Source: Glycine soja (taxonomy: Eukaryota; Streptophyta; Magnoliopsida; Fabales; Fabaceae). Taken from it: 64,000 nucleotides of DNA. Both the position numbers and the translations under genes were made by a program. Shown here piece after piece: positions 59,071 through 64,000 of this stretch. Each line of letters opens with the position of its first letter. Position 1 is the stretch's first letter. The stretch is from positions 13,797,865 to 13,861,864 of the forward strand of contig NC_041005.1 of assembly GCF_004193775.1 (NCBI RefSeq), given 5' to 3'. The notes under the pieces are model-generated. The model saw only the letters and a list, made by a program, of their open reading frames with translations. It was not told the origin of the DNA and did no database searches.

Positions 59071-59082
59071 TCAAGAGCCGAA

Positions 59083-59094
59083 GCTCTGATACCA
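59083..59094 (-). other. tRNA primer-binding site (initiator Met type)
   Basis: The sense strand is TGGTATCAGAGC, two bases inside the 5' LTR. This sequence is the common plant retrotransposon PBS complementary to the 3' end of initiator tRNA-Met. Confidence 0.9.
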
Positions 59095-59096
59095 GA

Positions 59097-59712
59097 TGAT
59101 GTGAACCTGACTAGGAGCGGATCGCTTGATACAGGCTTTAGAGTTTTGGATGGCGCCACTTCCAATGAAGGAAGATAAGTCAAGGTAGACGCCACTTCCG
59201 GTGAAGGAAGATAAGTCCGGGTAGACGCCACTTCCAGTGAAGGAAGATAAGTCAGGGTAGACGCCACTTCCAGTGAAGGAATATAAGTCAGGGTAGACGC
59301 CACAAGGATTACCTTGATAAGTCTGAGATTGGTTCAACAAGGAACTCAGAGAGAAACTCTCACCAAATTTTATCAAATGCCAAAAGTTCCTTATTGAAAA
59401 TAAAACCCAATACTTATAGTGTATCTGAACAAAAAGATAAAAATAGACATGTGCCTTCTAAACAGGTTGGGCCAAAATTACAATAAATAAAAATTATAAC
59501 TAAAAATATATTTAACTTGGGCCTTCAAATTAGTTTGGGCCTTCAGCAACAATTAATTGTCTTGAGAGTGTCTCTGCCTCTGGGCCTTCATCCTTCTCCA
59601 CTTGGGCCTTCATCCTTCTCCACTCAGGGGCTTTGTCCTTCTCCACTTAGGCCTTCGTCCTTCTCCACTTGGGCCTTTAGCTTGTATTTGGCCAGTTTCA
59701 TGATTCTCATCA
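59097..59712 (-). repeat. 5' LTR of the gypsy derivative
   Basis: 616 bp, TGATGTGAACC to TTCTCATCA on the plus strand. It contains four exact-length 36-bp units at 59154-59297 (core CGCCACTTCCAGTGAAGGAA then GATAAGTCAGGGTAGA). The 21-bp array follows further right. Confidence 0.92.
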
Positions 59713-59717
59713 CTAAC

Positions 59718-60225
59718 TCTTAAATTTTCATTTTAACTCAAATGACGTATAAGTACGTACCTAGTGAGTATTGAGTAAGAATATAGGTATTTAGCTTCCT
59801 ACGTATAATAATATGGGTCCAGGTATGTAGTATCCTACCCAAACTCTATTGTTATCATTACTCACAAGAATTATTGATTGACAATAGTCTAAGTTTAAAA
59901 CCTTACATTGTTTATAAAATATTAAAGTTATAGATTTCAATGTGAATTTGAGCAATTATTAGAAATTAAATGTTATTTTTTATAAACTGTTTTTTTACAC
60001 CAAAAACCAATAGGTGATTTCAATTCGTAATTTATAATTTTTTGAATTTTAAGTAATATTTATTTTTAAAAATTAACATAGTCACACATTTCATGTTCAT
60101 GTGTTTATTACATTTAACGTTCTTATGAAATGACACAACTAAAACAAATAAAATAAGAATGGAATTGAAATTACTAGAAAAAATAAATTAAATTACGGAA
60201 AGTTATGTCACTTATTATAAACATT
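59718..60225. other. Intergenic DNA, nothing recognised
   Basis: AT-rich sequence, no coding or structural signal. Confidence 0.5.
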
Positions 60226-60560
60226 CACTACTAAAAAAAGTCTTTCTACGACACAGTTTCTACGACGATTGTTACGAAACCGTCTTGAAAATTAAGGAGG
60301 TGACATTTTCATAAATTCGAGCTTGTTATACGAAGACGGTGTAACTCAAAGCCATCCTCAAATGACCTCTTCAATGATGGGTATTTATAAAACCGTCTTA
60401 GAATCTACTGTATTATAAACCCAATGGCATCTTTGAAATTAAGTTAAAATCATTTTAGATGGTTTTGAGATACACCGCCTTTGAAGGCAAGGACACAATG
60501 GCGGTCAAAATGTAAAAACCGTCTTTAATTTTAAAGATACTGTGTTTAATTAATTTGTGA
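60226..60560. mobile_element. One end of a CACTA (En/Spm) transposon
   Basis: CACTACTAAAAAAAGTCTTT at 60226 is a CACTA-type terminus. Subterminal repeats follow (AAACCGTCTT at about 60288, AAACCGTCTTAG at about 60390, AAACCGTCTTTAATT at about 60516, plus inverted AAGACGGT at 60334). The opposite terminus was not found, so the element is truncated or its ends are diverged. The right boundary is approximate. Confidence 0.65.
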
Positions 60561-61631
60561 CCTCTCGCACTCATCACTCTAGTTTTGATAATCCCTCATT
60601 CTTGCGCACATAACCCACGAATCCTTGACTATACCTCGCACCGTGCCTTGACCCAAGCTCCCGCCGTGGCCTCACTGTGCCTCGTGCCGTGTCGTCACCC
60701 TAGGTCACGCCGTAGAGTGGCTGTAGCTCAGGTCGCTATACCCAGGTATGAGAACAGTCCTATTAATTAGTTAGAAGCATTGAACCAAAACTAATAACTT
60801 GTCCTGCTTTATTTTTCATACATGGTACAATGATTTTGTACAATTCACCCTAGATTTATCTTTGATGTGTAGCTTCAAAAGCACTTGGGAACCTGATATT
60901 TGACATTCAATTGAAGCATTGAACCAAAACTAGAAGTTAATTTGGCTCAAGCCAATATTTGTTGGGTGTTGTTAGTTTTTGGTAGTTTCAATCTGTGTTT
61001 TATTATTTTATTTAAAATAAATCTACATTATTTAAACACTAGAAGTTAATTATTACACTAATTCTAGTAAAACAATATAGCTCGTCAGAGAGCTAGCTAA
61101 AGAGATAAAAGACTTTGTTAGTCTTCAAAATTTTTATTTCTTTTGGATTGAATCCAAAGATAGAAAAACCTAGTATTGGTTTAGGATTATCATTTATGAC
61201 AAGCACATTTCTTGTTGATACTCATTAGTATATACAACACTAGGCAAAAAACTATCACCCTTCAACATCAAAGGAATATTAATATCCTTCAAGAAATTTA
61301 ATAAAGACAATTAAGGATTAACTTTATAACTATCCTAGTCACAGTTCCTCATCATTCTGAGTGCCAATTCTTGCAACTCATCCAAGTCATTGTTATATGA
61401 AGGGCATTCAAGTGGATAAAAAGTAGTTGTATAAAAAGTATTGATTGCATGAATAATTCTATGCAAAAACAATGTATTAAATATTAAATAATATGGAATG
61501 GAAAATAATCTTTCTTCTAATCATTCAAAATTTCATTGTTCATGCAAAAGATAATTAACCTTGTTTTCTTAAAGTTTTTTGTTATAACTAATAAATGAGA
61601 GACAAAGAGAGGGATAGAGCAAGAAAGCAAC
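60561..61631. other. Intergenic DNA with a short GC-rich patch
   Basis: Bases 60620-60745 are unusually GC-rich for the area (CTCGTGCCGTGTCGTCACCC and similar). They end at CCCAG|GTATGAG, a possible splice donor, suggesting a captured exon in the CACTA element; the product is not recognisable. A minus-strand phrase near 61380-61410 (NNDLDELQELALRMMRNC) is coding-like but isolated and followed by a stop. Confidence 0.35.
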
Positions 61632-63684
61632 CTCATTAATATCATATTTTGACTCACGTAGTGTCTCACATCAATAGGTAATGTCCCAATGAGTCAAATC
61701 ATTAGCTTCCAATGCTCCCTGAATTTTGGAGAATTCCTTAAGGTCTTCAATATCTGCAAGGAAGAAAGATGCAAAATCTAAGTTATTTCCTGATTATAGG
61801 AAGACACACCTATATATAAACCAAATGTAAATGCACAAATAAACTCACTTAGAGCATATGCGTCAGACCTAATATGTGTTGGAAATTAGAAATCCTTCCA
61901 AAGGACATTTTTTCCTTTTATTTTGGAATAGCCTTAATTGTGTTGTTATTCCCTAAATTTGAGGTGAATTTGGTTTTAGTCCCCCAAATTTCTAATCCCT
62001 CAAATATGAAAATATCGGTTTTAGTCATTCAAATTTAGTAATTTACTATCTAGGGACTAAAAATAGTCTTGAAAAAATCATTTCAGTGTCTACAATTTAC
62101 TGACAATAGAATAAAGACATTATCTTTCAAATGTTAGGGACTAAAATGACTTTTTTTTTTAATTCGGGGGAGTAAAACCAATTTTGGCTGCCATGCTAAC
62201 TTGAAAGATCGATTATACATTAGGTCATTAGCAACCTATAACTAAATTGTATTCTTAATATAGCATATGAATCATACCTCTGCATAGTTATTGTAGTTTA
62301 GAAGCTTGGTCTTTTCCAACCATAGCTTTAAAATTTGATCAATTATTCCTGTATTATCCAAATCTCCACTAGATGCACGTCATACATATGCACGGTAGAT
62401 TTCTTCATGCAAAGAACGATTGCGAGCATGTTGCAAAACAACAATAAAACTAGGAGCATCTAATGTAATTATCCATTCCCCATTCTCAGTGGTGGCATTT
62501 TCATGCCCCTTCATTTGCCCATTAGGTAACCAGAACTCAACATAGTTGATTTTCATATCTTGAGAATATAATAAAAGTACAAAACATGTCAACATGACAT
62601 ACCTTGGATACTGCACTATGTGTAGCCAACCCAAGAGCAATAGCAGGTAATCCTTCAATTTCATTCTTATTAGTGATTAGCTTTCCAAACTTCTTTGTTG
62701 CATCCAAAACATTTTCCCCAAACTTTTGCAGCTCCTATGGATGAAATCAAGACAGAAAATAAAAAATAAACATAAAACAAAAAAACCATTAATTGAAATT
62801 TTGTTAACTTATGAAGTCCAATCACTTTTCTTCTGGAATTTGAGCACAAGAAAAGCATTGTTTGATAAAAAATTATTACTTGGTTTGATTTGGAGTTGAG
62901 ATACTAAGAAAAATCATCCACTGTCATGAACTGCTAATAAAATTGGTATTTAAAAGTGTTGATAAAAGCTACCATATATGCTTTTTTTAGTTGTTAAAAT
63001 AAGTTAAATAACACACTACTCACCTATTCAATTTTGTTAAAACTGTCTTTTATCATCTTCAAGAGAGACTCCATTAAGAACCACCTTTATTTGGCCTGCA
63101 AAGGAAAAAGTATTTTGTTATTTGGTAAATGTAAAATGCCAAGCTCCAAATAATACATATGTTAAAAATCAAGCGAACGGTGAATGGAACTATAGTTTGA
63201 GATTTAGCATGGCATCATGAGTATAGTTTATAGAAGTTCTTCAACAACATGGAATACAAAGTAACTTGGATATTCCATATCACAAGTCAAACACGAAAAA
63301 CTAGAGCACACACAATATTTGTTTCGCACTGTGAAGCTCAATATCAAATTTCCAAATGAGCCGATCCATAAATCATAAAATTTTACACCTACTACACACC
63401 AAACACCTTCCATGTTATTAAACAAAAGCCTAGAAGCTGAGCAGCAACTTCAGGATATAACCCAAGAGCAATTTCAAGCAACTTTTAGCATAAAAAACAT
63501 GGCAGTACTCAAATAAATTCACATCACAAGAATAGCACTGCAACAAGACATCTTGATAACTTACATTGAACTATACATTTGAGACCATCACTAAGTGTTT
63601 GCCAATTAGGACACTCCTAAATGGCTTTGAACGCATTATAAATAGGTTTGTTGTCACCCAGTCTAAGGTGAAACTTAAGTTTTT
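61632..63684 (-). pseudogene. M3-family oligopeptidase A-like gene remnant
   Basis: Five exons on the minus strand keep good splice sites: 63684-63565 (LGDNKPIYNAFKAI), 63095-63024 (VVLNGVSLEDDKR), 62734-62603 (KFGENVLDATKKFGKLIT, NEIEGLPAIALGLA), 62508-62278 (GHENATTENGEWIITLDAPS, QHARNRSLHEEIYRAYV, RASSGDLDN) and 61753-61632 (DIEDLKEFSKIQGALEANDL). These match the N-terminal half of plant organellar oligopeptidase A-like peptidases, which degrade short peptides and released transit peptides in plastids and mitochondria. Defects: TAG after FKAI, a frameshift and TAG in exon 2, TGA after RAYV, TGA after DITY. One expected exon between the fourth and fifth is missing. The C-terminal half with HExxH is absent. 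N-terminal exons may lie beyond the window. Confidence 0.85.
61971..62188. mobile_element. MITE inside the oligopeptidase pseudogene
   Basis: The left arm is AATTTGGTTTTAGTCCCCCA. The right arm, complemented, is AAATTGGTTTTACTCCCCCG. The phrase GGGACTAAAA recurs internally. It is non-coding and sits where an exon would be expected. Boundaries are approximate. Confidence 0.6.
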
Positions 63685-64000
63685 CTGCATGCAAACAAAA
63701 TAGTAATCCACTAATCCTTGTTAGCATACCAAAGGTGATGACCTAAAACAGAAAGACACACAAGATATACCCCACCCCCCATCCCAAAAAAAATCCGAAA
63801 TTCATGGCTCATGTGTTATAACTAAAGAAAAAAAAAAAGAAATTAAACCCCATAAAGCTTTACACTATACCCCAATTGCACAAAAATAGTAAATATATTA
63901 ATACAAAAACATAGTATTGCCCACCAATAGAGTAAAAGAAAAAAAATTGCACAAATACACAAAAAAGCACCCAATTTGTCAATTTTATTTAAAAAACAAT
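63685..64000. other. Window end, nothing recognised
   Basis: May contain an intron or upstream region of the oligopeptidase pseudogene. No exon was identified. Confidence 0.4.

Larger units (their letters stand above)
56638..59712 (-). mobile_element. Ty3/gypsy deletion derivative with LTRs, PBS, PPT and TSD
   Basis: Both outer ends are TGATG/CATCA and the target duplication CTAAC is exact (56633-56637 and 59713-59717). The minus strand is sense. The 5' LTR is 59097-59712, the primer-binding site 59083-59094, one ORF spans 57974-57072, the polypurine tract is 57175-57189 and the 3' LTR 56638-57174. The interior is only about 1.9 kb, so most of gag-pol is gone. An extra partial LTR with its own PBS lies inside the 5' end. 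Confidence 0.92.

Noticed and set aside
61330..61440. Further oligopeptidase exon on the minus strand
   Set aside because: The readable phrase NNDLDELQELALRMMRNC does not match the M3 peptidase and ends in a stop.

Overview
The window looks like plant nuclear DNA from a legume, most likely soybean or another Glycine. This is inferred from AT-rich sequence with GT-AG introns, dense retrotransposon and DNA-transposon remnants, and LTR features I associate with soybean repeats, such as the palindrome GTAATCGATTAC at 838-1012. I found no bacterial-style operons, CRISPR arrays, rRNA or intact tRNA genes.

Only two host genes look intact, both on the minus strand. One (13243-16474, two exons, 540 aa) is a folate-biopterin transporter family protein with a plastid-targeting-like N-terminus. 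The other (24190-26914, two exons, 522 aa) is an F-box/leucine-rich-repeat protein. Three host gene remnants are also visible: an unidentified gene at 2-1721 split by an LTR, a QALGG-type C2H2 zinc-finger pseudogene at 55202-55828, and an M3-family oligopeptidase A-like pseudogene at 61632-63684. The two intact genes do not obviously work together.

Most of the rest is transposable elements, several with terminal structure and target-site duplications (TSDs) readable by eye. In order: a probable solo LTR (194-1293); a decayed Ty1/copia element (5581-9126, TSD TTAGC); a decayed autonomous-type hAT element (9468-13059); two adjacent TIR elements (17660-18086 and 18099-19017, TSD CATATTAC for the second); a solo LTR (20271-22286, TSD CATTT); a 176-bp hAT-like MITE (23416-23591, TSD CATATAAG); hairpin MITEs (27297-27661, 28834-29072); a 2.7-kb solo LTR (29829-32559, TSD ACTAA); a solo LTR (52222-53165, TSD GAAAT); a Ty3/gypsy deletion derivative (56638-59712, TSD CTAAC); and a CACTA end (60226).

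The largest feature is a roughly 13-kb Helitron (about 32939-46011). It carries an RPA-like gene, a Rep/PIF1-type helicase gene and a possible B3-domain gene, all on the plus strand and all broken by stops or frameshifts. Its helicase lacks the stretch where the HUH and tyrosine nuclease motifs should lie. From 46012 to 52216 the DNA is very AT-rich, without recognisable genes, but contains two inverted Helitron-like 3' ends and a diverged duplication.

Nothing here is clearly a new biological system. The most unusual observations are the gypsy derivative with one intact fused ORF and LTRs carrying 2, 1 and 4 copies of a 36-bp repeat, the Helitron coding cluster, and the serial insertion of two TIR elements at one CATATTA site.
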